Assembly: GCA_963519845.1 (NCBI GenBank)
Contig: CAUQNX010000001.1
Coordinates: 430,778 to 494,777, forward strand
DNA length: 64,000 bases
Origin: Moellerella sp963519845
GTDB lineage: Bacteria; Pseudomonadota; Gammaproteobacteria; Enterobacterales; Enterobacteriaceae
Direction: 5' to 3'
The position numbers and the translations under genes were made by a program. Shown piece by piece: positions 35,747-45,000 of this stretch (positions within the stretch are counted from its first letter, which is position 1; every line of letters begins with the position of its first letter). The notes beneath the pieces were generated by a model that was given only the letters and a program-made list of their open reading frames with translations, searched no databases and had not been told where the DNA came from.

Positions 35747-36517
35747 ATGAAAAAACAACTCCTATGCGTTACGGCACTGGCCACATTGTCTGGCGGTGCA
35801 AATGCTGAATTTTTAGGCTATGAAGGCGGTTTCGCTGACATTAATGCGAGCTGGTTAGATTGGACTAGTCATACAGAAAATAAGTCACAATATTCAACCC
35901 GTAAAAAAGATTTTGCCTATATTGAATTAGAAGGTGGAGCCAATTTTAAATGGGGTGAAATGTATGGGTTTTTTGATGTGGAAAATCCATTTAATAAGCA
36001 AAGAGAAGAACCCAGCGGTAATCAGCGATATACCATTAAAACTACTGCTCGTGTTTATTTAGCGGACACTGGCTTTAATCTTTATGGCCATGTTTATGGA
36101 ACTTGGTCACTGCCTGGCGCCAAATATGGCGGAAACTTCCACGAAGTAAATACATTTTATGGACTAGGTTATAATACGAATTTTGGCAATCTCTGGTTTA
36201 AACCTTTTGTTGCCTTACATTATGTCGACCAAACCTATTATTCCGGTAATAACGGCTATGTTGTTGGTTGGGTTGCTGGTTATAACTTTAAGATGTTTGA
36301 AGAAGATTTCGCAATCACTAACTGGCATGAAATGGAGTTTGCACGTCATCAGCGTTATGGAAATGGAGGCAAAGAGGGAATTAATGGCGCTGTTGCTCTC
36401 TGGTGGAACGCAACACCCAATATAGCGGCCGGAATACAATACCGTTATGCAAATAAAAAATTAGGCGAAGATTTCTATCAAGACGCAATGATCTATACCG
36501 TGAAATATAATTTTTAA
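35747..36517 (+). CDS. OmpK/Tsx-family outer-membrane channel
   Basis: The ATG at 35747 starts a typical signal peptide ending 'LSGGANA'; a TTG 15 bases upstream is less likely. The mature protein of about 236 residues is a beta-barrel with alternating aromatic strands and a terminal 'YTVKYNF', the C-terminal Phe signature of outer-membrane proteins. 'FGDWGEMYGFFDVEN'-like segments ('FKWGEMYGFFDVENPF') and 'NTFYGLGYNTNFGNLWFKPF' fit the nucleoside-specific Tsx/OmpK family. It is shorter and divergent from E. coli Tsx, which lies between secF and nrdR there, a place empty here. Family is likely, substrate is not certain. Confidence 0.75.
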   Translation: MKKQLLCVTALATLSGGANAEFLGYEGGFADINASWLDWTSHTENKSQYSTRKKDFAYIELEGGANFKWGEMYGFFDVENPFNKQREEPSGNQRYTIKTTARVYLADTGFNLYGHVYGTWSLPGAKYGGNFHEVNTFYGLGYNTNFGNLWFKPFVALHYVDQTYYSGNNGYVVGWVAGYNFKMFEEDFAITNWHEMEFARHQRYGNGGKEGINGAVALWWNATPNIAAGIQYRYANKKLGEDFYQDAMIYTVKYNF

Positions 36518-36614
36518 GCTATTTACGCTAAATTTAATTTAGCCAATTATTTATTGTTAACTGTTATCCATAACACAAATTTAATAAATCATCGTAATTA
36601 GACACCCATTCTGT

Positions 36615-36640
36615 AAAGGCGGTCATTGACCGTCTTTTCT
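36615..36640 (+). terminator. Intrinsic terminator after the OmpK/Tsx-like gene
   Basis: AAAGGCGGT (36615-36623) pairs with ACCGTCTTT (36629-36637), one G-U, loop of 5, followed by TCTT. Confidence 0.75.
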
Positions 36641-36968
36641 TATCAGCGTAATGTAAAAAAGCGCTGCTAGTTTTGTCAAAAACTTCATACTAGTACAAAT
36701 TGATTGTCATTTATTCTGTTTTTGTCTATTTTCTTCTTTCAAATCTTTAAAAGATATTTTAAGATTAATCCGATTCGATAACAATGTCGTTAAGTAACTT
36801 CGTGTAATTTAACTTTTGATTTATAAGTATTTTACATATAATCATTTTGACATAAAAAGCTAACAAAGCTATCTCTTTACCTTACAATTGTTTACACTAC
36901 AATAACCTTACCGTAAAATGCCCACACTGATGAAACGACAATAGAATTTTTGTCATTTGGGGTCGTGG
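36641..36968. other. Promoter region of the cyo operon
   Basis: More than 300 bases without a coding region lie upstream of cyoA. The sequence is AT-rich. In E. coli this operon is controlled by ArcA, FNR and Fur; no site was assigned by eye here. Confidence 0.5.
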
Positions 36969-37985
36969 ATGAGACTTATGAACTACAAAAAATATATTGG
37001 AGCATTCTCACTACTGGTAGCATCTCTGTTGTTAAGCGGGTGTGACATGGTGTTGATGGATCCGAAAGGCGCCGTTGGCGTTGAGCAGAAAAAACTGATC
37101 CTTACTGCGATTGGTCTTATGTTGATTGTTGTTATCCCGGTTATTATCATGACAATTGCTTTTGCCGTGAAATACCGTCAGTCCAACAAATCAGCTACCT
37201 ATCGTCCTAACTGGGCTCACTCAAATAAAATTGAGATCGTCTGTTGGACAGTTCCCATCATTATTATCCTTATCCTAGGGACAATAACTTGGAAGACCAC
37301 TCATGAGCTTGATCCTTATCAACCTCTAGTGAGCGACCAAGAGCCTGTTACTATTCAGGTTATTGCCACAGATTGGAAATGGGTCTTCGTTTATCCAGAA
37401 CTCGGGATCGCTACGGTCAATGAGATCGCCTTCCCAACAGGTGTTCCGGTAAACTTTAAAATCACCTCTGATTCGGTTATGAACTCCTTCTTCATTCCGT
37501 CACTCGGTGGGCAGATTTACGCCATGGCAGGAATGCAAACTAAATTGCACCTGATTGCCAACGAACCTGGTATCTATAAAGGGTTTTCAGCAAGTTACAG
37601 TGGTGCCGGCTTCTCAGATATGAAATTTAATGCGATAGCGACACCAACTCGCGTTGAATTTGATGAATGGGTTCAAAAGGTAAAAGCATCACCGAAAACA
37701 CTGGATACTATGCAAGCGTTTGATGAATTAGCCAAACCTAGTGAAAAAGTTCCTGTTACCTACTTCTCTAGCGTAAAACCCAATCTGTATGTGGATATCG
37801 TGATGAAGTTTGGTCATGACCATCAGGCGGGTGTGGCAATGGATCACAATGGACATCAAGCAGAAATGAAATCCATGGATCACAATGCGCATGAAGCGGC
37901 GGTAGAGTCTACTGTTCATAAAGAACAGCCCGCAAATCATTCAATGAATATGAGCCATTCCGCTCATGCAGTCGCTGAGGAATAA
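36969..37985 (+). CDS. cyoA: Cytochrome bo3 ubiquinol oxidase subunit II
   Basis: This is subunit II of the proton-pumping quinol oxidase. The start at 36969 is chosen because it puts the lipobox Cys at position 25 ('LLLSGCDMVLMDPKG'), exactly as in E. coli; a TTG four codons earlier is unlikely. Two membrane helices follow, then the cupredoxin domain ('VTIQVIATDWKWVFVYPE', 'MNSFFIPSLGGQIYAMAGM'), which lacks Cu-A ligands as quinol oxidases do. The C-terminal tail has repeated 'MDHNGH'/'MDHNAH' units, His- and Met-rich and longer than usual. First gene of cyoABCDE. Confidence 0.96.
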   Translation: MRLMNYKKYIGAFSLLVASLLLSGCDMVLMDPKGAVGVEQKKLILTAIGLMLIVVIPVIIMTIAFAVKYRQSNKSATYRPNWAHSNKIEIVCWTVPIIIILILGTITWKTTHELDPYQPLVSDQEPVTIQVIATDWKWVFVYPELGIATVNEIAFPTGVPVNFKITSDSVMNSFFIPSLGGQIYAMAGMQTKLHLIANEPGIYKGFSASYSGAGFSDMKFNAIATPTRVEFDEWVQKVKASPKTLDTMQAFDELAKPSEKVPVTYFSSVKPNLYVDIVMKFGHDHQAGVAMDHNGHQAEMKSMDHNAHEAAVESTVHKEQPANHSMNMSHSAHAVAEE

Positions 37986-37989
37986 GGGC

Positions 37990-39981
37990 ATGTTGGGTAA
38001 ATTAACACTAGATGCAGTCCCGCTCCAAGAACCAATCATTGTCATTACACTGATCGCTATCGCGCTTGGTGGATTAGGCCTTGTTGGTGCTATTACCTAT
38101 TTCCGTAAATGGAAATGGCTATGGGGCGAGTGGTTAACTACAGTTGACCACAAAAAAATCGGTATTATGTATATCATAGTGGCTATGGTCATGTTGTTCC
38201 GCGGATTTGCGGATGCCATCATGATGCGTAGTCAGCAAGCGCTGGCTTCCGCCGGTGAAGCTGGATTCCTACCTCCTCACCATTACGACCAAGTTTTTAC
38301 CGCTCACGGCGTAATCATGATTTTCTTCATGGCAACACCTTTTGTTGTCGGTTTGATGAACTTTGTGGTTCCACTTCAAATTGGGGCGCGTGATGTTGCA
38401 TTCCCATTCTTGAACTCATTGAGCTTCTGGTTCTTCGTGGTCGGTGTTGTGCTAATCAATATCTCTTTAGGTATTGGTGAGTTCGCACAAACAGGTTGGT
38501 TGGCTTATCCACCGCTCTCTGGGCTCGAATATAATCCGGGTGTCGGAGTCGATTATTGGATATGGAGTCTACAGATTTCCGGTATAGGTACGCTACTGAC
38601 AGGGGTAAACTTCTTTGCCACTATCATTCGTATGCGCGCTCCCGGCATGTCTATGATGAAAATGCCTGTCTTTACTTGGGCTGCTTTCTGTACCAACATT
38701 CTGATCATTGCAGCATTCCCAATTTTGACGGTAACCATCACTCTACTTACCCTTGACCGCTATCTGGGGACCCATTTCTTTACCAATGATATGGGTGGTA
38801 ACATGATGATGTATATCAACCTGATTTGGGCTTGGGGACATCCAGAAGTTTATATTCTGATCCTACCTGTGTTTGGCGTTTTCTCTGAGGTTACTGCAAC
38901 CTTCTCTAAAAAACGGCTGTTTGGCTATACCTCTCTGGTATGGGCGACAATTGCAATCACAGTGTTGTCATTTATCGTTTGGCTACACCACTTCTTTACT
39001 ATGGGGTCCGGCGCGAACGTCAACGCCTTCTTTGGTATCGCCACTATGATTATTTCAATCCCAACTGGGGTTAAGATTTTCAACTGGCTGTTTACCATGT
39101 ATCAAGGCCGTATCGAGCTGAAATCGCCGATGCTGTGGACTATTGGTTTTATCATCACCTTCTCTATCGGTGGGATGACCGGTGTTCTGTTAGCGGTTCC
39201 AGGCGCAAACTTTGTTCTCCATAACAGCTTATTCCTGATTGCTCACTTCCATAACGTGATCATCGGTGGTGTTGTCTTTGGTTGTTTCGCTGGTATGACC
39301 TACTGGTTCCCGAAAGCATTCGGTTTCACCCTGAATGAGAAATGGGGTGTACGTGCATTCTGGTTCTGGATTATCGGCTTCTTCTTTGCCTTTATGCCTC
39401 TGTATGTTCTTGGCTTTATGGGTATGACTCGTCGTCTCAGCCAGAATATCGATCCTCAGTACCACACTATGTTACTGGTGGCTTCTTTCGGTGCCTTACT
39501 TATTGCTGTAGGTATCCTTTGCCAAGTCATCCAGATCTACGTCAGTATCCGTGATCGCCACGAAAATCGTGATTTAACCGGCGACCCATGGGGTGCACGT
39601 ACGATGGAGTGGGCAACATCTTCTCCACCACCTTTCTATAACTTCGCGATTGAACCCAATATTCAAACCCGTGATGCTTGGTGGGATATGAAAGAGAAAG
39701 GGACAGATTATGTACGCCCTGCTAAATATGAAACTATCCATATGCCAAAAAATACGGCAGCGGGTGTGATCATTGCTGCATTCAGCCTAGTATTTGGTTT
39801 TGCCATGATCTGGCATATCTGGTGGCTGGCGATTATTAGCTTTGCAGGCATATTTGTCACTTGGATCGTGAAAAGCTTTGACCTTGATGTTGATTACTAC
39901 GTACCTGTGGCTGAAGTCGAAAATATCGAGAATAAGCACTACGCAGATTTGAAAAAGGCAGGTGTGAAAAATGTCGACTAA
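37990..39981 (+). CDS. cyoB: Cytochrome bo3 ubiquinol oxidase subunit I
   Basis: This is the catalytic subunit that holds heme b, heme o3 and Cu-B and pumps protons. The start at 37990 gives 663 residues, matching E. coli. Diagnostic stretches are 'TAHGVIMIFFMATPFVVGL' with a heme b His, 'WAWGHPEVYILILP' with the His-Tyr Cu-B pair, 'WLHHFFTMG' with the two Cu-B His, and 'IAHFHNVIIGG' with the heme o3 and heme b ligands. It lies 4 bases after cyoA and overlaps cyoC by 11 bases. Confidence 0.98.
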   Translation: MLGKLTLDAVPLQEPIIVITLIAIALGGLGLVGAITYFRKWKWLWGEWLTTVDHKKIGIMYIIVAMVMLFRGFADAIMMRSQQALASAGEAGFLPPHHYDQVFTAHGVIMIFFMATPFVVGLMNFVVPLQIGARDVAFPFLNSLSFWFFVVGVVLINISLGIGEFAQTGWLAYPPLSGLEYNPGVGVDYWIWSLQISGIGTLLTGVNFFATIIRMRAPGMSMMKMPVFTWAAFCTNILIIAAFPILTVTITLLTLDRYLGTHFFTNDMGGNMMMYINLIWAWGHPEVYILILPVFGVFSEVTATFSKKRLFGYTSLVWATIAITVLSFIVWLHHFFTMGSGANVNAFFGIATMIISIPTGVKIFNWLFTMYQGRIELKSPMLWTIGFIITFSIGGMTGVLLAVPGANFVLHNSLFLIAHFHNVIIGGVVFGCFAGMTYWFPKAFGFTLNEKWGVRAFWFWIIGFFFAFMPLYVLGFMGMTRRLSQNIDPQYHTMLLVASFGALLIAVGILCQVIQIYVSIRDRHENRDLTGDPWGARTMEWATSSPPPFYNFAIEPNIQTRDAWWDMKEKGTDYVRPAKYETIHMPKNTAAGVIIAAFSLVFGFAMIWHIWWLAIISFAGIFVTWIVKSFDLDVDYYVPVAEVENIENKHYADLKKAGVKNVD

Positions 39982-40585
39982 TACTATGACTAATCAGAAT
40001 GAAGCCCATGAAGATCATGGGCACCACGATGCGGATGCAACTAAAGTATTTGGTTTTTGGGTCTATCTAATGAGTGACCTGATCCTGTTTGCCACCCTCT
40101 TCGCAACTTATGTTGTGTTGTCGGATGGCACGGCAGGCGGCCCGAGTGGTAAAGATATCTTCAATCTGGAATTTGTCCTGACTGAAACCTTCTTACTGCT
40201 ATTTAGTAGTATTACCTACGGATTTGCCATGTTGGCAATGCACAAAGGTAAGATTGCCGCAGTCAATTTTTGGTTATTCACCACTTTCTTGCTAGGTCTC
40301 AGTTTCGTCTGCATGGAAGTTTATGAATTCCACGTATTGATTTCAGAAGACTATGGTCCAGATCGCAGTGGTTTCTTATCTGGCTTCTTCGCATTAGTTG
40401 CAACGCACGGTATCCACGTGACCTTTGGTCTGGTGTGGATCATCATTATGATGATCCAAGTATCACGCCATGGTCTGACGCCCGTCAATAAAACGCGCCT
40501 GAATTGCCTAAGCCTGTTTTGGCACTTCTTAGATGTGGTTTGGATCTGTGTATTTACCGTTGTTTATCTACTGGGAGCAATATAA
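39971..40585 (+). CDS. cyoC: Cytochrome bo3 ubiquinol oxidase subunit III
   Basis: The 204-residue product has five membrane spans after a His/Asp-rich cytoplasmic start ('HEDHGHHDADATK'). It carries 'GFWVYLMSDLILFATLFATY', 'LVATHGIHVTFGLVWI' and 'LFWHFLDVVWICVF', the subunit III family motifs. It starts within the end of cyoB, and its stop TAA overlaps the cyoD ATG by one base, so translation is coupled. Confidence 0.97.
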   Translation: MSTNTMTNQNEAHEDHGHHDADATKVFGFWVYLMSDLILFATLFATYVVLSDGTAGGPSGKDIFNLEFVLTETFLLLFSSITYGFAMLAMHKGKIAAVNFWLFTTFLLGLSFVCMEVYEFHVLISEDYGPDRSGFLSGFFALVATHGIHVTFGLVWIIIMMIQVSRHGLTPVNKTRLNCLSLFWHFLDVVWICVFTVVYLLGAI

Positions 40586-40917
40586 TGAGTCATGTTAAAG
40601 ATGCTCATACAGGAGCAAGCCACGGTAGCGCAAGAACGTACGTGATTGGCTTTGTACTATCCGTGATACTGACGGTGATTCCATTCTGGATGGTGATGGA
40701 TGGAACGGCATCGCGCTCGATGCTTGTCGGTGTTGTTGTCAGTATGGCGGTTGTTCAGATATTGGTTCATTTAGTGTGCTTCTTACACATGAATACTTCA
40801 TCTAGTGAACGCTGGAACCTTATTGCATTTTTATTCACTCTGCTAATCATCGGTATCGTTGTTGTTGGCTCTCTGTGGATTATGTATAACCTGAACATCA
40901 ATATGATGCTCGACTAA
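40585..40917 (+). CDS. cyoD: Cytochrome bo3 ubiquinol oxidase subunit IV
   Basis: The start at 40585 shares a base with the cyoC stop and gives 110 residues; E. coli has 109. The beginning 'MSHVKDAHTGASHGSARTY' and 'VLSVILTVIPFWMVMDG', then 'LVHLVCFLHMNTSSSE', are clear family matches. Three membrane helices are seen. It assists assembly of the Cu-B site in subunit I. The frame is open upstream inside cyoC, but that part is not homologous. Confidence 0.97.
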   Translation: MSHVKDAHTGASHGSARTYVIGFVLSVILTVIPFWMVMDGTASRSMLVGVVVSMAVVQILVHLVCFLHMNTSSSERWNLIAFLFTLLIIGIVVVGSLWIMYNLNINMMLD

Positions 40918-40929
40918 AGAGTTACCGAT

Positions 40930-41817
40930 ATGTTGAAACTATACCTGCAAGTAACCAAACCAGGCATTATTTTCGGAAATCTAATTTCGGTGATTGGTGG
41001 TTTTTTGCTCGCCTCTAAAGGTGTGATTGATTACCCCCTATTCATCGCAACTTTGCTAGGTGTATCACTGGTTGTTGCCTCTGGTTGTGTTTTTAACAAC
41101 TATATTGACCGTGATATTGATCGGATCATGGAAAGAACCAAAAATCGCCCTTTAGTTAAAGGGCTGATTGACCCAAAGGTTAGCTTAGTTTACGCCACCG
41201 TACTCGGTCTTGCTGGTATTATACTGCTTCTCGTAGCAGCGAATGCTCTAGCAATGATGATTGCGATCATGGGCTTTATTGTCTATGTCGGCGTTTACAG
41301 TTTGTATATGAAGCGTAATTCTGTTTATGGCACATTAATTGGCAGCTTGTCAGGCGCAGCGCCACCTGTTATTGGTTACTGTGCAGTGACCAATGAATTT
41401 GATGCAGGTGCACTGATCCTATTGTCAATTTTCAGCCTGTGGCAGATGCCTCACTCATATGCAATCGCGATTTTCCGTTTCAAGGACTATCAAGCCGCTA
41501 ACATTCCGGTTCTTCCTGTGATAAAAGGAATTTCGGTCGCTAAGACGCATATCCTGCTCTATATACTGGCCTTTATGATCGCAACTGTGTTACTTACTGC
41601 TACTGGTTATGCCGGTTATAAGTATCTGGTTGTGGCAGCAGCAGTCAGCCTATGGTGGCTGGGTATGGCGATTTCAGGATTTAAAACAACCAATGATGAT
41701 CGCGTTTGGGCACGTAAACTATTTATATTTTCAATAGTTACTATAACATCATTAAGTATAATGATGTCTATAGACCCAACCTCATCATCAGATATTGTTC
41801 TGACTTATGTCAGATAA
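40930..41817 (+). CDS. cyoE: Protoheme IX farnesyltransferase (heme O synthase)
   Basis: CyoE adds a farnesyl group to heme B to make the heme O used by CyoB. The 295-residue UbiA-type membrane protein has the first Asp-rich motif 'NNYIDRDIDRIMERTKNRPL' and many hydrophobic helices, with 'SLWQMPHSYAIAIFRFKDY' for the second loop. The farnesyl donor can come from IspA/Dxs, both also in this window. It ends the cyo operon before a strong terminator. Confidence 0.97.
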   Translation: MLKLYLQVTKPGIIFGNLISVIGGFLLASKGVIDYPLFIATLLGVSLVVASGCVFNNYIDRDIDRIMERTKNRPLVKGLIDPKVSLVYATVLGLAGIILLLVAANALAMMIAIMGFIVYVGVYSLYMKRNSVYGTLIGSLSGAAPPVIGYCAVTNEFDAGALILLSIFSLWQMPHSYAIAIFRFKDYQAANIPVLPVIKGISVAKTHILLYILAFMIATVLLTATGYAGYKYLVVAAAVSLWWLGMAISGFKTTNDDRVWARKLFIFSIVTITSLSIMMSIDPTSSSDIVLTYVR

Positions 41818-41836
41818 GTTCTGAATGTTGATATTT

Positions 41837-41871
41837 AATAATGGCAGGAATAACCTGCCATTATTATTTTC
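41837..41871 (+). terminator. Intrinsic terminator of the cyo operon
   Basis: AATAATGGCAGG (41837-41848) pairs perfectly with 41854-41865 around a 5-base loop and is followed by ATTTTCTT. Confidence 0.9.
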
Positions 41872-42049
41872 TTAAGATCTTCCTGTTATATTTCAATATA
41901 CTCCTCTATTGCTATAAGATGCCATCTCACTTCGATTCAAGTGCATAAAACTAGCATTCACGTATACTCCTTTTCTTCGCTAAAAATCAGATTTCCATTA
42001 GTCGACAATTCACCCTAGAATAGCTTTTTTCTGTTTTTGAGGTAGTGCC

Positions 42050-43414
42050 ATGAATGACAATAAAATGACCCCAATAGAACTAAGAGCAACATGGGGGTTA
42101 GGATCAGTTTTCTCGCTGCGTATGCTCGGGATGTTTATGGTGTTACCGATTTTAACCAGTTATGGCCTCTACCTTGAAGGTGCTACTGAGTTCTTACTGG
42201 GTATGGCGATTGGTATTTATGGGCTCAGCCAAGCACTTTTTCAAATCCCTTTTGGGCTGTTATCAGATAGAATCGGCCGTAAACCCATTATTGTATTTGG
42301 GCTACTTATTTTTATGGCCGGCAGTGTATTAGCGGCGCTAAGTGATTCTATTTGGGGAATTATTATTGGCCGTGCACTACAAGGCGCAGGCGCTATTTCA
42401 GCTGCTGTGATGGCTTTACTTTCTGATTTAACTCGAGAACAGAACCGAACTAAAGCCATGGCTTTTATCGGTATTAGTTTTGGTGTTACCTTTGCTATCG
42501 CATTGATATTAGGCCCTATATTAGCTCATTCGGTGGGTATTCAAGGGCTTTTCTGGGGAATCACTCTACTGGCTGGCTGCGGGATTTTGATCACCTTATT
42601 CGCTGTTCCTAACACCAAAAAACATACACTAAATCGGGAATCCGCTTTTGTTAAAGGCAACCTACGTGATGTGCTGACTAACCCTCAGCTGCTCAAATTA
42701 AATATAGGTATTTTATGCCTGCATACCCTATTAATGTCGAGTTTTGTTGCTCTACCACTCATTATGACGAAAGCGGGATTTGCTCCTGAACAGCACTGGA
42801 AAGCCTACTTAATTACCATGCTGATCGCGTTTCTTACTGTACTTCCCTTTATTATTTATGCCGAAAAGAAACGCCAAATGAAACAGGTGTTCTTATTCTG
42901 CATCGCCTTACTCTCTATTGCCGAAGTGGTACTTTGGTTGTCAGGGAATAATTTGTGGATTATCTTTATTGGCATTCAAATTTTCTTTATCGCTTTCAAT
43001 GTAATGGAAGCGATTTTACCCTCACTAATCAGCAAAGAGGCGCCCGCAGGCTATAAGGGAACAGCCATGGGGATTTACTCCACCAGCCAGTTTTTAGGAG
43101 TGGCTCTAGGCGGAATCTTAGGAGGATGGCTCTATCAATATCAGGGAGCCGCCACTGTGTTTATCGGCGGGCTTATTTTGACTATACTCTGGTTTATCAT
43201 TAGCTTAAGCATGCAACAGCCTCCTTATGTTAGCAGTATCCGTATTGTCTTACCCCATCGTCTTAAGGCTATCCATTCGCTAGAGAAAAATCTGGCGCAG
43301 CAGCCTGGGGTCAGTGAAGTGGTGATTGTAGCTGAAGAGTTGAGTATTTATATTAAGGTCGATAAAAAACTGACCTCTCGCGAACAGCTAGAAGCGATCG
43401 TCAAAGGGGATTAA
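42050..43414 (+). CDS. yajR: MFS transporter YajR
   Basis: This is a 454-residue major facilitator with twelve membrane helices and the motif A 'GLLSDRIGRKPIIVFGLLIF' between helices 2 and 3. The last 65 residues ('SLEKNLAQQPGVSEVVIVAEEL') form the small ferredoxin-like YAM domain that marks YajR. The substrate is not established. It lies between cyoE and the convergent yajQ, as in E. coli. Confidence 0.95.
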   Translation: MNDNKMTPIELRATWGLGSVFSLRMLGMFMVLPILTSYGLYLEGATEFLLGMAIGIYGLSQALFQIPFGLLSDRIGRKPIIVFGLLIFMAGSVLAALSDSIWGIIIGRALQGAGAISAAVMALLSDLTREQNRTKAMAFIGISFGVTFAIALILGPILAHSVGIQGLFWGITLLAGCGILITLFAVPNTKKHTLNRESAFVKGNLRDVLTNPQLLKLNIGILCLHTLLMSSFVALPLIMTKAGFAPEQHWKAYLITMLIAFLTVLPFIIYAEKKRQMKQVFLFCIALLSIAEVVLWLSGNNLWIIFIGIQIFFIAFNVMEAILPSLISKEAPAGYKGTAMGIYSTSQFLGVALGGILGGWLYQYQGAATVFIGGLILTILWFIISLSMQQPPYVSSIRIVLPHRLKAIHSLEKNLAQQPGVSEVVIVAEELSIYIKVDKKLTSREQLEAIVKGD

Positions 43415-43429
43415 GCGGGGATTGAATTA

Positions 43430-43455
43430 TTCAGCCCGAAGAGCCTCGGGCTGAA
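43430..43455. terminator. Bidirectional hairpin between yajR and yajQ
   Basis: TTCAGCCCGA (43430-43439) pairs perfectly with TCGGGCTGAA (43446-43455). The genes are convergent, so it may end both. Confidence 0.75.
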
Positions 43456-43480
43456 ATTAATCTGCATTTATAGCCAGAAA

Positions 43481-43972
43481 TTAATCGCGGAAATTTTCAA
43501 ACTGAAATGGCTGACCTAAATCAGTCTGACGAATCAGCGCCATTACCGCCTGTAAATCATCACGCGCTTTACCCGTCACACGAACTTGCTCGCCTTGAAT
43601 TTGCGCTTGCACCTTGATTTTACTGTCTTTAATCAGTTTAACAATTTTCTTTGCTTGTGGCGCATCAATACCCTGTTTTAAGGTTGCATCCACGCTAAAG
43701 GTTTTGCCGCTATGAACCATCTGATCGGGAATATTTAATACCGAACCGTCAATATTCCGTTTAGCCATTTTCTCACGTAAAATATCCACTAACTGATTAA
43801 CCTGAAAATCAGATTCACTGGCAAGATTAATGGTCTCATTTTTCTCATTCAGTTCAATGCTGGCATTAATATTACGAAAATCCCAGCGGCTAGTCAGTTC
43901 TCTTTGTGCATTTTCGACCGCATTACGTACTTCTTGCAAATCGACTTCAGAAACAATATCAAATGATGGCAT
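43481..43972 (-). CDS. yajQ: YajQ, nucleotide-binding protein
   Basis: The start at 43972 has AGGAGG 8 bases upstream and gives 163 residues, as in the family; an upstream in-frame start would add 25 unrelated residues. It begins 'MPSFDIVSEVDLQEVRNAV', has 'RWDFRNINASIEL' and ends 'GQPFQFENFRD'. Members have two RNP-like domains; relatives in Xanthomonas bind cyclic di-GMP. The role in enterobacteria is unclear. Confidence 0.95.
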   Translation of the reverse strand: MPSFDIVSEVDLQEVRNAVENAQRELTSRWDFRNINASIELNEKNETINLASESDFQVNQLVDILREKMAKRNIDGSVLNIPDQMVHSGKTFSVDATLKQGIDAPQAKKIVKLIKDSKIKVQAQIQGEQVRVTGKARDDLQAVMALIRQTDLGQPFQFENFRD

Positions 43973-44094
43973 GCTTATGACCTCCTGATAATCAATGGGA
44001 TGGCATGATAACCGCTTTCCATTGCCAGCAAAAGATCTATACTTCAAATATCATAGATCCAAAGATTAAATATATTCGCATTCAAGGGGATAAA

Positions 44095-45000
44095 ATGAAA
44101 ATCACCGTTATTGGTTGCGGGACTATAGGCAAACTCTGGCTCTCAGCATTAAGCCAGCAAGGTCATGATATTCAAGGCTGGTTACGGCTCCCTCAACCCA
44201 ATGTTATGGTCGCCGTTAATGATATTCGGGGTAAATTATTCCAACAATTAATCCCCACCAATAATCTAAGCCATTTAAGAGAGAGTGAGCTGGTGATCGC
44301 CAGTCTAAAAGCGGGACAGATATCAAATGCCCTTAACCCACTTAGTAGGGTAATATCGCAAGAGTGCCCTATTTTGCTATTACATAATGGTATGGGGACT
44401 ATTGATGAACTGAATTTAGCGCATCATCCATTGCTCGCAGGAATTACTACACAGGGTGCATGGCAGGATCATCAACAGGTTTATCATGTCGCTAACGGTA
44501 TCACTCATATTGGCGCGCTAAATAACAAAGGCGATCAATATAGCTATGTAGCAGATATCCTGCATAAGTCCCTTCCTGATGTCGCTTGGCACAACCAAAT
44601 AATTAACACATGCTGGCAAAAATTAGCAGTTAACTGCATTATTAACCCACTTAGCGTGATCTATGACTGTACCAATGGCGAACTGCTTAACTATGACGAT
44701 CAAATACGCCGACTTAATTATGAAATTTATTCGGTGATGGATGCAGAAGGCATCCATACAAAAGAAGAGTTACTTTATCAATATGTAATATCGATTATGT
44801 CGAGTACAACCAAAAATTATTCATCGATGTTGCAAGATATTCGCAATCAGCGGCAAACTGAAATTGACTATATTACGGGTTATCTCCTTAAACGAGCACG
44901 TAGTTATGGTATACCTACACCAGAGAATGACCGCATTTATCAGCAAATAAAATATAAGGAAGAAAATTATGACAGCTTCAGTGCTGGTCTGTCTCGCTAA
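44095..45000 (+). CDS. panE: 2-dehydropantoate 2-reductase (ketopantoate reductase)
   Basis: PanE reduces ketopantoate to pantoate with NADPH in coenzyme A synthesis. The start at 44095 has AAGGGG upstream and places the Rossmann motif 'MKITVIGCGTIGKLW' at the N-terminus, as in E. coli. 'LLLHNGMGTIDEL' and 'CWQKLAVNCIINPLS', with the catalytic Lys, are present. The protein is 301 residues. Its last 32 bases overlap yajL, so the two are coupled. Confidence 0.95.
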   Translation: MKITVIGCGTIGKLWLSALSQQGHDIQGWLRLPQPNVMVAVNDIRGKLFQQLIPTNNLSHLRESELVIASLKAGQISNALNPLSRVISQECPILLLHNGMGTIDELNLAHHPLLAGITTQGAWQDHQQVYHVANGITHIGALNNKGDQYSYVADILHKSLPDVAWHNQIINTCWQKLAVNCIINPLSVIYDCTNGELLNYDDQIRRLNYEIYSVMDAEGIHTKEELLYQYVISIMSSTTKNYSSMLQDIRNQRQTEIDYITGYLLKRARSYGIPTPENDRIYQQIKYKEENYDSFSAGLSR

